Assembly (NCBI GenBank): GCA_964463505.1
Contig: CAYXDC010000011.1
Span: forward strand, 1-62,306
Direction: 5' to 3'
DNA length: 62,306 nt
Origin: JAJZSS01 sp964463505
GTDB taxonomy: Bacteria > Chloroflexota > Anaerolineae > Anaerolineales > UBA4823
The position numbers and the translations under genes were made by a program. Each line of letters begins with the position of its first letter. Within the stretch, counting starts at the first letter, position 1. The notes under the pieces were generated by a model. The model did not search any database and was not told the DNA's origin. It saw only the letters and a list, made by a program, of their open reading frames with translations. Shown here in pieces: positions 1-8,709 of this stretch.

Positions 1-15
1 GTGGGGTACTGCGGA

Positions 16-1017
16 TTATGCGTGGGGTAAATTCCGGCGGATCAAACCAAACACGCTAAAACCTTTGGCAGCCCCCTCGGCCGTGCAGGTAGTCGGGTTG
101 TCCACCAGATAAGCTGGCACACCCAACTCTTTGGTCAAGAGTTTGTCGATGCCGCGCAGCTTAGCCCCCCCACCCGTGATCGCCACACCACGATCAATAA
201 TATCGGAGATCAGCTCAGGAGGTGTTTTCTCCAACACACGGCGCGCCGTTTCGATGATACTGCCCAGCGGATCTTGCAACGCCTCAACCACTTCACCGGT
301 TGTCATTGTCACCGGGCGAGGCAAGCCGGTCACCTGGTCTTGCCCTTGAATTTCGATTGATTGTTCTTCTGCCTGGGGCACCGCCGCCCCGACCTGGATT
401 TTCACCTGTTCAGCGGTTTGCTGTCCGATGATCACGCCATACTTTTTGCGGATGTAATTGACAATCGCTTCGTCCATCGCCATGCCGCCCGAGCGCATGG
501 TATCGGCTGCCACAATCCCATACATCGCCAGAACTGCTGCCTGGGTTGCCCCGCCTCCCAAACAGATAATCATATTACCCGTGGGGGTGCTGATGGGCAG
601 ATCGACACCCAGAGCAGCCGCCAGAGGCTGAGGGATTAAATTAACATCACGGCTACCCGCATTGAGCGCCGCCTCATGCACAGCGCGCGACTCCACACTG
701 GTTACCCCATAGGGAACCGTGATCATGATGCGTGGCGGAAACAAGCGGCTAGAGATTTTGCGGATCAACAGGCGCAGCAGATGCTCGGTGACCTCGTAAT
801 CGGCGATGACCCCATTCAGCATCGGCCGGGTCACCTCCATCGACTCGGGCACGCGCCCAAACATATCGTAGGCTTCCTGTCCCCAGGCCACCAATTTTTG
901 CTCGTCTACTACGATGGCCGCGATGGTTGGCTCCTCGATCAGCACCTGATTCCCGGAGACAACGCGCGTAAACATCGTCCCCAGGTCGATGCCGAGTTCT
1001 TTGGAGAATAATGCCAT
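16..1017 (-). CDS. MreB-like actin-fold protein (divergent)
   Basis: Bacterial actin of the MreB/Mbl type, 333 residues, which in rod-shaped cells organises peptidoglycan synthesis under the membrane. The nucleotide-binding fold is visible: phosphate-1 loop DLGT at residues 11-14, the family-typical RPMLNGVIADYEVTE around 64-78, phosphate-2 loop GGGAT at 154-158 and an adenosine loop ITGGGAKLRG near the C-terminus. Two positions are unusual: the Asp that normally precedes the phosphate-2 GGG is Cys152, and the catalytic Glu of the family EPMAAA motif is Gln130. ATP hydrolysis may therefore be altered (inference). It starts 3 nt after the atpC stop, so it is probably the last gene of the F1 ATP-synthase operon. 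No mreC or mreD is visible. A second canonical MreB elsewhere in the genome would be expected if this one is a paralog. Confidence 0.85.
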   Translation of the reverse strand: MALFSKELGIDLGTMFTRVVSGNQVLIEEPTIAAIVVDEQKLVAWGQEAYDMFGRVPESMEVTRPMLNGVIADYEVTEHLLRLLIRKISSRLFPPRIMITVPYGVTSVESRAVHEAALNAGSRDVNLIPQPLAAALGVDLPISTPTGNMIICLGGGATQAAVLAMYGIVAADTMRSGGMAMDEAIVNYIRKKYGVIIGQQTAEQVKIQVGAAVPQAEEQSIEIQGQDQVTGLPRPVTMTTGEVVEALQDPLGSIIETARRVLEKTPPELISDIIDRGVAITGGGAKLRGIDKLLTKELGVPAYLVDNPTTCTAEGAAKGFSVFGLIRRNLPHA

Positions 1018-1020
1018 AAA

Positions 1021-1470
1021 TTAGCGCTCTTTGGATTCCCCAGATGATCCGCGTTGGGTTGCTCGCCGGTAGCGCTGAGCAGCTTCCAGGCGCAAATTGG
1101 ACCGGCGTAGAGCGGCTTCCATTGCCAGGAAAGTATCTGTATCGGGCGGTACGCCCTTGGCCAACAGCTCTTCAGCTCGCCGGCGAGAAGCTTCGGCGCG
1201 CGCTACATCGATTTCATTTACATTCTCAGCCGAATTGGCCAGCACGGTGATGATATCCGGTTGAATTTCTGCAATCCCACCCGCAATGGTGAAAAACTGC
1301 TCTACGCCCTGGTAGCGGACTTTGAGGATCCCTAAATTCAGGGTGGTCAGCAAGGGGGCGTGGTTGGGGAGAATACCCATCTCGCCCTCTACACCGGGCA
1401 GAACGACGATATCCGCATCTCCTTCGAAGACCATGCGGTCCTGAGATACTATTTCACAGCGTATGGGCAT
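1021..1470 (-). CDS. atpC: F1 ATP synthase subunit epsilon
   Basis: Epsilon subunit of F1, 149 residues, which forms the central-stalk foot with gamma and can inhibit ATP hydrolysis. The N-terminal beta-sandwich is clear (CEIVSQDRMVFEGDADIVVLPG, then GEMGILPNHAPLLTTL). A C-terminal helical hairpin with many Arg and Glu residues follows (EIDVARAEASRRRAEELL). Length is normal or slightly long for bacteria. It is the fourth gene of a minus-strand operon in the usual order alpha, gamma, beta, epsilon, 35 nt downstream of atpD. The identification rests on both sequence and gene order and is secure. Confidence 0.95.
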   Translation of the reverse strand: MPIRCEIVSQDRMVFEGDADIVVLPGVEGEMGILPNHAPLLTTLNLGILKVRYQGVEQFFTIAGGIAEIQPDIITVLANSAENVNEIDVARAEASRRRAEELLAKGVPPDTDTFLAMEAALRRSNLRLEAAQRYRRATQRGSSGESKER

Positions 1471-1505
1471 GAATTCCTCGTGTGTCTAACCAGCGGAAAG
1501 CCAGG

Positions 1506-2906
1506 CTAAGCAGCCGCCATGGTGCGCGCCCGCTCAACAACCTCATCGATAGCGCCAGCCATGATGAACGCTTGTTCGGGAACATCGTCGTGTTTCCCAT
1601 CCAGGATCTCGCGGAAGCCGCTTACCGTATCCCGCAGGGGTACATAGCGCCCTTCACGACCCGTAAACTGCTGGGCAACATACATGGGCTGCGAGAAGAA
1701 GCGTTCGATCTTGCGAGCCCGGGAAACGATCAGTTTGTCGTCTTCTGAAAGCTCATCAACACCCAGGATGGCGATGATATCCTGTAAGTCCTTGTAGCGC
1801 TGCAGCACGCGCTGGACCTCACGCGCCGTGTTATAGTGATCGTTACCGACAATATTGGGGTCCAAGATGCGCGAAGTGGAGGCCAGGGGATCGACCGCCG
1901 GATAAATTCCTTTTTCAGCAATCGCCCGCTCGAGGGCGATGGTCGCATCCAGATGGGTAAAGGTTGCCACAGGCGCAGGATCGGAGTAATCGTCGGCAGG
2001 CACATACACTGCCTGCATGGAGGTGATCGAACCGCCGCGTGTGGATGTAATGCGTTCCTGCAGCTCACCCATCTCCGTCGCCAGGGTGGGCTGGTAACCT
2101 ACTGCGGAAGGCATACGCCCCAGCAGCGCCGAGACTTCAGAACCGGACATGGAAAAGCGGAAGATATTATCAATAAACAGCAGCACATCCCGCCCGGCAT
2201 CGCGGAAGTATTCCGCCATGGAGAGCGCAGAGAGCGCCACGCGCAAGCGCACGCCTGGCGGCTCATTCATCTGCCCAAAGACCATCACGGTATCTTTCAT
2301 CACGCCCGACTCGAGCATTTCACGATAAAGCTGTGTGCCTTCACGGGTGCGCTCACCCACACCTGCAAATACGGAGTTGCCCTGGTGAACGGTGGCGATC
2401 GAGCGAATGAGCTCCATGATAATGACGGTTTTTCCGACGCCTGCGCCGCCAAAGATGCCCGTCTTTCCACCCTTGGTGAAGGGGGCGATCAGGTCAATGA
2501 CTTTGACGCCGGTTTCAAATACTTCCACGCGTGTGGACTGTTCGGAGAACGGTGGAGCCAGGCGGTGGATGGGCAGGAACTGATCCGCATTGACCGGACC
2601 TTTTCCATCCACAGGTTTGCCTAACACATTAAATACCCGCCCCAGGGTGACTTCGCCAACCGGAACCATGATCGGCGCGCCTGTGCCATATGCCGGGCGT
2701 CCACGCTGTAGACCGTCGGTGGAATCCATTGCCACGGTGCGCAAGAGATTGTTGCCAAGGTGCTTCTGGACTTCTAACACCAGCGTTTCGCCATTATCCA
2801 GCGGGATATTAATTGCCTCAAAGATCTCTGGCATCGCGTTCGCTGGAAACTCAACATCTACCACACCGCCAAAAATTTGAACAACTCGTCCGGTCGCCTG
2901 TGCCAT
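1506..2906 (-). CDS. atpD: F1 ATP synthase subunit beta
   Basis: Catalytic beta subunit of the F1 sector, 466 residues, which makes ATP from ADP and phosphate as gamma rotates. The P-loop GGAGVGKT lies near residue 155. The GERTREG stretch containing the catalytic Glu follows, then the LLFIDNIFRF Walker B region and the DELSEDD segment near the C-terminus. Length matches typical bacterial AtpD. It lies in the atpA-G-D-C operon between gamma and epsilon. No anomalies seen. Confidence 0.97.
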   Translation of the reverse strand: MAQATGRVVQIFGGVVDVEFPANAMPEIFEAINIPLDNGETLVLEVQKHLGNNLLRTVAMDSTDGLQRGRPAYGTGAPIMVPVGEVTLGRVFNVLGKPVDGKGPVNADQFLPIHRLAPPFSEQSTRVEVFETGVKVIDLIAPFTKGGKTGIFGGAGVGKTVIIMELIRSIATVHQGNSVFAGVGERTREGTQLYREMLESGVMKDTVMVFGQMNEPPGVRLRVALSALSMAEYFRDAGRDVLLFIDNIFRFSMSGSEVSALLGRMPSAVGYQPTLATEMGELQERITSTRGGSITSMQAVYVPADDYSDPAPVATFTHLDATIALERAIAEKGIYPAVDPLASTSRILDPNIVGNDHYNTAREVQRVLQRYKDLQDIIAILGVDELSEDDKLIVSRARKIERFFSQPMYVAQQFTGREGRYVPLRDTVSGFREILDGKHDDVPEQAFIMAGAIDEVVERARTMAAA

Positions 2907-2950
2907 TCTCTTGCCTCCGAAAGGTGATAATTCTTCGTTTGCGAAGCTGT

Positions 2951-3847
2951 TTATTTGGATGAGCCAAGCGCTTCCGCGCCGCCAACGATATCAAGGATTT
3001 CGTTGGTAATTCCTTGCTGGCGCACTTTGTTGTACTCCAGCTGTAAAGCGTCTGCCAGGTCTGTGGCGCTGTCAGTGGCGTTTTTCATCGCCAACATACG
3101 CGCGGCATGCTCACTGGCTAACGACTCCAAAATTGCCTGGTAGACCTGCAAGGCGGTAAAGCGCGGGATGATTTCATCCAGGATTGCCATCTCATCCGGC
3201 TCGTACAGGTAAGTAGCAGCCAAACCTCGATGGGCAGTCTGAAAATCCTGCACGCGCCCTTCACCACTGATTACTTCCAGTGGGAGCAGCTTTTTGATAT
3301 CCGGTACCTGGCGCGCCATACTGATGTAATCAGTGTACACCAGATAGACTTCATCCACCTTACCCGACAGGAATTCCTCTACCGCGATCCGGCCAATCGC
3401 CGAGACATCCCCAAAAGTAGGCGCTGGAGGGAGATTGCTGAATTCGGCTACCACTGATTTTCTGCGCCGGTAAAGCAGATCGCGCCCCTTGCGCCCCACG
3501 GCTACATAATCGACGGGCACAGGATATTGATCGAATTTATGCGCTGCATAGCGCACGATATTGGTATTGAAGGCGCCAGCCAGACCGCGGTCACCGGTCA
3601 GTAAAACCACCAGAATGCGATCCACTGAATCTCGCCGCGTGAGCAGCGGGTGCATCTGTTCACGGCCCGGCTGCCCGGCAATATGGATCAACACCTGCCA
3701 GGCTTTGGTTGCATACGGTCGGGTATGCATCAAAGCTTCAGTGGATTTGCGCACTTTGCTGGCGCTGACCGCCTGTAAAGCACGTGTGACTTGGGAAATA
3801 TTCTTTACGCTCCGGATGCGGAGCCTTACTTCTCGGGCATTGGCCAT
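2951..3847 (-). CDS. atpG: F1 ATP synthase subunit gamma
   Basis: Central rotor shaft of F1, 298 residues. The N-terminal helix has the family pattern REVRLRIRSVKNISQVTRAL and the C-terminal helix has the conserved AMKNATDSATDLADALQLEYNKVRQ segment, which together form the coiled coil inside alpha3beta3. A Rossmann-like middle domain (VVLLTGDRGLAGAFNTNI) is intact. It sits between atpA and atpD, 34 nt after the atpA stop. No anomalies seen. Confidence 0.96.
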   Translation of the reverse strand: MANAREVRLRIRSVKNISQVTRALQAVSASKVRKSTEALMHTRPYATKAWQVLIHIAGQPGREQMHPLLTRRDSVDRILVVLLTGDRGLAGAFNTNIVRYAAHKFDQYPVPVDYVAVGRKGRDLLYRRRKSVVAEFSNLPPAPTFGDVSAIGRIAVEEFLSGKVDEVYLVYTDYISMARQVPDIKKLLPLEVISGEGRVQDFQTAHRGLAATYLYEPDEMAILDEIIPRFTALQVYQAILESLASEHAARMLAMKNATDSATDLADALQLEYNKVRQQGITNEILDIVGGAEALGSSK

Positions 3848-3881
3848 ATCAGAGTCCTGTCCAGCAATTTCGCGAAGTTGT

Positions 3882-5534
3882 CTAGCTCCAGGTGCTCATG
3901 AAAGCTTCAAGGGCTTTACGAAGCTCTTGCTCGGTGTCGGTCGTGATCTGCTTGCGTGCGCCGATATCCTTACCAATCTCAGGATAGTTGGTTTCCATAA
4001 AGCGCAGCAAGGCAATCTCCCAGGCGCGCATGCGATCCAGGGGAACGTTATCGGAGTAGCCGCGCGTCCCGGCAAAGATTTCGATTACCATATTTTCCAG
4101 GGACATTGGCTCATATTGGGGCTGCTTCAGGATCTCCTGCAAGTGCAGGCCGCGATTGAGCTGCTGCTGGGTGGCTTTATCGAGATCCGAGCCAAACTGA
4201 GCGAAGGCAGCCAGTGACCGGAAGGAAGCCATATCAATACGCAAACCACTCGCAACCTGCTTCATCGCCCGCGTCTGGGCGTCGCCACCCACCCGGGAGA
4301 CCGAAATACCCACATTCACCGCCGGGCGGATGCCGGCATAGAAAAGGTTGCCTTCAAGGTAGATCTGGCCATCTGTAATCGAGATCACGTTGGTGGGGAT
4401 ATAGGCAGACACATCAGCGAGCAGGGTTTCAATAATCGGCAAAGCAGTGAGCGAGCCGCCGGTATTGCGCACCTGCACCGGTTTGGTGCCTGGCCTTTCT
4501 TTGGCGGCTTCGATGGCGTCATGCATAGCCATGGGACCTTCAAAATACAGACCATCAATGCCATCTTCCCGGTCGGCAAGCTCTGCGCTGCTATCCTCAG
4601 GCATCAGCACGTAATGATAAGCCATACGTGCGGCGCGCTCCAGGAGGCGTGAATGCAGGTAGAACACATCGCCAGGGTAAGCTTCACGACCTGGCGGGCG
4701 GCGCAGGAGCAAGGACACCTGGCGGTACGCCCAGGCGTGCTTGGAGAGGTCATCGTATACGACCAGCGCATCACGCCCGGTCTCCAGGAATTCTTCACCG
4801 ATGGCGCAACCCGCATAGGGGGCAATGTATTGCAGCGCTGCCGGCTCATCGGCAGCAGCCACCACCACCGTGGTATATTCCATGGCGCCAGCGCGCTCCA
4901 GGATGCCCACTGTGCGGGCGACGGCAGCTTTTTTCTGGCCTATCGCCACATAAATACAGAAAAGGTCTTTACCCTTCTGGTTGATGATCGTATCAATCGC
5001 CAGGGCGGTTTTACCCGTCTGGCGGTCACCAATAATCAATTCACGCTGCCCGCGGCCGATGGGGGTCAGGGCATCAATCGCCTTCAGGCCGGTCTGGACC
5101 GGTGTATCCACGTCCTTACGGGCGACCACACCCGGGGCAATGCGTTCGATGGGGCGGTAGTGGTCGAATTTGATCGGACCTTTCCCGTCAATGGGCACAC
5201 CCAGGGCATTTACGACACGACCAACCATGCCATCGCCCACCGGCACAGAAGCAATCCGTCCGGTCGAGCGCACGCGCATGCCTTCTGCAATCTCACCATA
5301 CTCACCCATAATGATGATGCCGACGTTATCGCTTTCCAGGTTGAAGGCGATACCCAGGACGCCATTATCGAATTGGATCAGCTCCTGAGCACGGACATCA
5401 GCCAGGCCGCTGGCGCGTGCAATACCATCGCCAGCCTCGAGCACGGTACCGACGTCCTGCACTTCTACTTCTGCCGTAAACGATTCGATTTGTTGCTGCA
5501 GGTCGGCCGTAATTTGACGAATGAGATCCGACAT
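3882..5534 (-). CDS. atpA: F1 ATP synthase subunit alpha, with internal insertion
   Basis: Non-catalytic nucleotide-binding alpha subunit of F1, 550 residues. The P-loop GDRQTGKT is at 169-176 and the downstream GGSLTALPIIET motif is intact at about 359-370. It is about 45-50 residues longer than the usual ~503. The excess maps to residues ~305-357, between the LLERAARM and GGSLTALP motifs, where most bacteria have only a short loop. The inserted part is acidic then basic (MPEDSSAELADRED to KERPGTKPVQ). It stays in frame and keeps normal composition, so it looks like a true lineage insertion and not an error. This is the first gene of the visible operon. No delta (atpH) or Fo genes (atpB, atpE, atpF) precede it; proC, transcribed in the same direction, lies 212 bp upstream. 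Confidence 0.96.
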   Translation of the reverse strand: MSDLIRQITADLQQQIESFTAEVEVQDVGTVLEAGDGIARASGLADVRAQELIQFDNGVLGIAFNLESDNVGIIIMGEYGEIAEGMRVRSTGRIASVPVGDGMVGRVVNALGVPIDGKGPIKFDHYRPIERIAPGVVARKDVDTPVQTGLKAIDALTPIGRGQRELIIGDRQTGKTALAIDTIINQKGKDLFCIYVAIGQKKAAVARTVGILERAGAMEYTTVVVAAADEPAALQYIAPYAGCAIGEEFLETGRDALVVYDDLSKHAWAYRQVSLLLRRPPGREAYPGDVFYLHSRLLERAARMAYHYVLMPEDSSAELADREDGIDGLYFEGPMAMHDAIEAAKERPGTKPVQVRNTGGSLTALPIIETLLADVSAYIPTNVISITDGQIYLEGNLFYAGIRPAVNVGISVSRVGGDAQTRAMKQVASGLRIDMASFRSLAAFAQFGSDLDKATQQQLNRGLHLQEILKQPQYEPMSLENMVIEIFAGTRGYSDNVPLDRMRAWEIALLRFMETNYPEIGKDIGARKQITTDTEQELRKALEAFMSTWS

Positions 5535-5746
5535 TTTGCCTCCGAACGGTGAATATTAAGTGATTTGGTGACCGATCCAGTGTACCTGAAGAAAGAAAAT
5601 TATTACATTCGAGAAAGCTGAACCTACCGGCTTTCGTACGTCCCGTTTTGAATATTAAATGAAAACGAACATCCCTCTCAAAACCCTGCAAATGATACCT
5701 GAAAGCAGGTGTCTTGTCCAGTTATTCACAAAATAAATGACCGCCG

Positions 5747-6628
5747 CTAGCCATTATTCTGCGCCGGGGTATCGGGGGCATGGCTCTTACCGCCTTTGCC
5801 CAGCTCAAGCGAGCGCTCATATGCCGCCCAGATCGCACGCGAGATGGCGGTACGAAAACCGGCCTTCTCCAGATAATATAACGCCGCTGCAGAAGTGCCT
5901 CCAGGGGAAGTAACCTCATTACGCAAGCGCGCCAGGTGCACCGGGTCATCGCGCTTGGTGTAGTAATCCACCGATCCGCGCACCGTTTGGGCCACCAGTT
6001 GCTCGGCAATGCGGCGCGGAAAACCGAGATGAACCCCGGCATCCACCATGGCCTCCATAAACAGGAAAACATACGCCGGACCCGTGCCAGAGAGCGCGGT
6101 AGCCATATCCAGGTAGTACTCTTCTTCGAGGAAAATGTGCTCCCCCAACGCCGAAAGGATCTGTCCTGCCATCTGGCGCTGCAATTCGGTTACGGCAGGC
6201 GAAGCTGTCCAAACCGTGATCCCTTCGCCGATTTGAGCAGGGGTATTGGGCATCGAGCGCACCACCGCGGGATGGCGCAAACCTTGGCTGATCTGATCAA
6301 TCGATGCGCCAGCAATGATAGATAATACTAACGCACCTGATTGGATGCTGCCGGCTAACCCGGCAATCACGTTCGTTAAGCGCTGGGGTTTCACAGAAAG
6401 GACCACCACATCCCCTCCACGGGCTGCCGCAGCATTATCCGTGTATGGCACAATACCGTAGCGCTTGCTCAGTTCGAGCACGCGTGCCTCACGCGGCCCC
6501 GCCGCCAGCAGCCCCTCCGGGGGTGCTACCTGATTGCGGATCAAGCCTGCGATCATCGATTCAGCCATCGCTCCAGGGCCAATAAAAGCTATTTTTCGAT
6601 CTGTAAACAAGTCCACCTCCACAAACAA
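5747..6628 (-). CDS. proC: Pyrroline-5-carboxylate reductase
   Basis: Last step of proline synthesis: reduces pyrroline-5-carboxylate to proline with NAD(P)H in the cytoplasm. 293 residues. The N-terminal Rossmann motif is IGPGAMAESMIAGL (residues ~16-29). The NADP-domain end VLSVKPQ and the C-terminal dimer-domain signature ALSGTGPAYVFLFMEAMVDAGV plus TSPGGTSAAALYYLE are typical of ProC. Upstream of the start lies a GGAGGTGGA ribosome-binding site (minus strand). It lies 21 nt after the ruvA stop and may be co-transcribed with the ruvC-ruvA genes. The catabolic counterpart, proline dehydrogenase, lies at 38.8 kb. Confidence 0.95.
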   Translation of the reverse strand: MFVEVDLFTDRKIAFIGPGAMAESMIAGLIRNQVAPPEGLLAAGPREARVLELSKRYGIVPYTDNAAAARGGDVVVLSVKPQRLTNVIAGLAGSIQSGALVLSIIAGASIDQISQGLRHPAVVRSMPNTPAQIGEGITVWTASPAVTELQRQMAGQILSALGEHIFLEEEYYLDMATALSGTGPAYVFLFMEAMVDAGVHLGFPRRIAEQLVAQTVRGSVDYYTKRDDPVHLARLRNEVTSPGGTSAAALYYLEKAGFRTAISRAIWAAYERSLELGKGGKSHAPDTPAQNNG

Positions 6629-6649
6629 CGCTGCCCGAGGCAGCGGAAA

Positions 6650-7234
6650 TTACCTTTGGAAATATGCCAGGGCTAAACGCAAGCGAGTTTCTATATCTTG
6701 CGGAGCATCCTTGGGGATCGCCTGAATTGCAGATTGAGCTTCCACCACGCTGTAGCCCAGCGTGGTTAAGGCTTCCAGGATCTCTGTGTCCAGCTCGCCG
6801 CCGAAGCCAATGCGTTCGAGTCCGATATCCGGTTTGATCTTGTCCTGCAGCTGCAACAAAATTTTTTGGGCAGTCTTTTTGCCCACTCCTGGCACGCGCG
6901 CAAATATTTCAGCCTGTTCGTGGAATATTGCCCGCCGGATAGCATCGGGCGTCAGGCTGGATAGAATAGCAAGCGCCAGGCGCGGTCCAACGCCGTTCAC
7001 CGTCAAAAGCAGCTCGAAAAATTCCCGCCCTTCGCGAGTGTCAAAGCCAAATAACAGCAAGGCATCCTGGCGAACAACCAGATAGGTGTGCAGGAAGATG
7101 TGCTCGCCGGGATGGCTAACCGCCGCCATGCCTGCTGGGACGAATACCTGTACACCAATTCCGCCCACCTCGATGACCAGGCTATCAGTATCGACTTCTT
7201 GTACTTTTCCATTCAGTGTGGCAATCATAACCAC
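6650..7234 (-). CDS. ruvA: Holliday junction branch-migration protein RuvA
   Basis: DNA-binding component of the RuvAB branch-migration complex, 194 residues. The N-terminal OB-fold begins MIATLNGKVQEVDTDSLVIEVGGIGVQV (the ORF adds Met-Val in front; either Met could be used). Two helix-hairpin-helix motifs follow (LLTVNGVGPRLALAIL and FARVPGVGKKTAQKILLQL). The C-terminal domain III (EALTTLGYSVVEAQSAI) contacts RuvB. It is 15 nt downstream of ruvC; ruvB is not in the window. Confidence 0.96.
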   Translation of the reverse strand: MVMIATLNGKVQEVDTDSLVIEVGGIGVQVFVPAGMAAVSHPGEHIFLHTYLVVRQDALLLFGFDTREGREFFELLLTVNGVGPRLALAILSSLTPDAIRRAIFHEQAEIFARVPGVGKKTAQKILLQLQDKIKPDIGLERIGFGGELDTEILEALTTLGYSVVEAQSAIQAIPKDAPQDIETRLRLALAYFQR

Positions 7235-7249
7235 CTCAACCGGCCAGCA

Positions 7250-7750
7250 TTAAGCCTGCAGGTCAATTAATCTTTGTGTGTTTGCCGTATGGATATGGCA
7301 GATGGCAATCGCCAGGGCATCTGCGGCGTCATCAGGCTCGGGGTTTGATTCCAGCTCGAGCAGCATGCGCACCATCTCTTGCACCTGTTTTTTATCCGCC
7401 CGGCCATATCCAACAACCGCTTGTTTGACTTCCAGTGGGGTGTATTCAGCTACTTGCACGCCCTGCTTCGCCAGCGCCAACAAAACAACCCCGCGCCCCT
7501 GACCTACACTGATCGCGGTGCGCACATTGCGTTGAAAAAACAACTTCTCCACCGCGCCACTTTCGGGACGGTGGAGAATAATGATTTCATTTAAACGTTG
7601 ATAGAGCTCTAACAGGCGTTCATGCATTGGTTGGTGAACCGGCGTCAGGATCACCCCATAATCAATGACGTCTAATTGGCCGCCGCTGTGCTCGCGGATG
7701 ATGCCATATCCGGTTGTAGCTGTACCAGGATCAATGCCGATCACCACCAT
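7250..7750 (-). CDS. ruvC: Crossover junction endodeoxyribonuclease RuvC
   Basis: Holliday-junction resolvase with an RNase H fold, 166 residues. The first catalytic Asp is in GIDPGTATTGYGII (residues ~5-18), the catalytic Glu is in GAVEKLFFQRN, and the C-terminal acidic pair is in PEPDDAADALAIAICH. Length is normal. Only 6 nt separate its start from the stop of the YebC gene, and the pair continues into ruvA. The yebC-ruvC-ruvA order is common in bacteria and supports all three calls. Confidence 0.96.
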   Translation of the reverse strand: MVVIGIDPGTATTGYGIIREHSGGQLDVIDYGVILTPVHQPMHERLLELYQRLNEIIILHRPESGAVEKLFFQRNVRTAISVGQGRGVVLLALAKQGVQVAEYTPLEVKQAVVGYGRADKKQVQEMVRMLLELESNPEPDDAADALAIAICHIHTANTQRLIDLQA

Positions 7751-7756
7751 CAGCAG

Positions 7757-8512
7757 TTATTCTTCTTCTAACTTGGCCATGACCGCTTCGGAGATGCTCA
7801 TCGTCGAATAGACATTTTGCACATCATCCAGCTCTTCCAGGTTTTCAATCAGCCTCATCACCTGCAGCGTGTCTTCGATACTCAGCTCCTGGGGATTGTT
7901 GGGCACATACTGCAGCTCGGCTTCTTCGGGGTTGATCTTGGCGGCGTGTAAAGCGTCCAGGATCGATTTGAAGGATTCAACCGGCCCAACAATCTCGATG
8001 CTCTCTTCAGACACATCGACATCATCCGCTCCCGCTTCGACCCCGATCTCGAATAATTTGTCGGCATCATTCCCTGCGGCGGGGATGGTGAAAACGGCCT
8101 TACGGGTGAACTGCCAGGCCACCGATCCGGCGGCTGCCAGGCTTCCGCCAGCTTTGGACAGGGCATGGCGAATCTCTGAAAGCGAGCGGTTCCGATTGTC
8201 GGTCACGCAAGAAATCAAAACCGCCACACCATGCGCTGCAATCCCTTCATAGGTGATCTCTTCAAAGACAACGCCGTCTTTACCTTCACCAATGGCGCGC
8301 TTGACAGCGCGTTCGATGTTTTCCTTGGGCATATTCTGAGCACGCGCCCGTTCGATAGCATACTGCAAGCGATAATTGGTATTTGGATCGCCGCCGCCCT
8401 CGCGCGCTGCGATCACAATTTCCCGCGCCAGGCGGGTGAAAACCTGTCCTCGTTTGGCGTCAGCGGCGCCTTTCTTGCGCCGGATGGTCGCCCAATGTGA
8501 ATGGCCTGACAT
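7757..8512 (-). CDS. YebC/PmpR family protein (TACO1-like)
   Basis: Member of the widespread YebC/PmpR family, 251 residues. Members have been described as transcriptional regulators and, for some YebC and mitochondrial TACO1 homologs, as translation factors. The N-terminus is diagnostic (MSGHSHWATIRRKKGAADAKRG). The middle AREGGGDPNTNYRLQYAIERA and NMPKENIERAVKRA segments are family signatures. It begins the yebC-ruvC-ruvA operon; a ribosome-binding site (AGGAGAG) lies directly upstream of its start. Confidence 0.94.
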   Translation of the reverse strand: MSGHSHWATIRRKKGAADAKRGQVFTRLAREIVIAAREGGGDPNTNYRLQYAIERARAQNMPKENIERAVKRAIGEGKDGVVFEEITYEGIAAHGVAVLISCVTDNRNRSLSEIRHALSKAGGSLAAAGSVAWQFTRKAVFTIPAAGNDADKLFEIGVEAGADDVDVSEESIEIVGPVESFKSILDALHAAKINPEEAELQYVPNNPQELSIEDTLQVMRLIENLEELDDVQNVYSTMSISEAVMAKLEEE

Positions 8513-8649
8513 AGAATTCTCTCCTGGGAATCAGCACGAACATGCGTGCAGGGTGTGCTTGTGGGAAATCAAGCAATTTCGGTCATAAAATTATACCATG
8601 CTGCCTGACGGAACGCTTGTCAGCCTTAAGTAATTTACTCATTAAATGA

Positions 8650-8687
8650 CCAGACCAGGTAGCCTGGTATCAGGCTACCTGGTCTGG
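8650..8687 (-). terminator. Perfect 17-bp hairpin, probable terminator of the cupredoxin gene
   Basis: Two 17-nt arms (8650-8666 and 8671-8687) are perfectly complementary around the loop GTAT. It sits 23 nt downstream of the minus-strand cupredoxin gene and upstream of yebC. There is no strict T run on either side, only a moderately T-rich stretch on the minus strand, so the terminator role is inferred from position. Confidence 0.6.
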
Positions 8688-8709
8688 TACTGTAAGTCAG
8701 GAAAATCGC

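Noticed and set aside
111..126. TGGCACA at 111 as a sigma-54 site
   Set aside because: No TTGC at the -12 position, and it lies within the mreB-like coding region.
1836..2624. Long plus-strand frame opposite atpD
   Set aside because: Antisense shadow of a fully conserved gene; no family sequence and no ribosome-binding site.
4653..5552. 299-codon plus-strand frame opposite atpA
   Set aside because: Shadow of atpA; the real protein is unambiguous.
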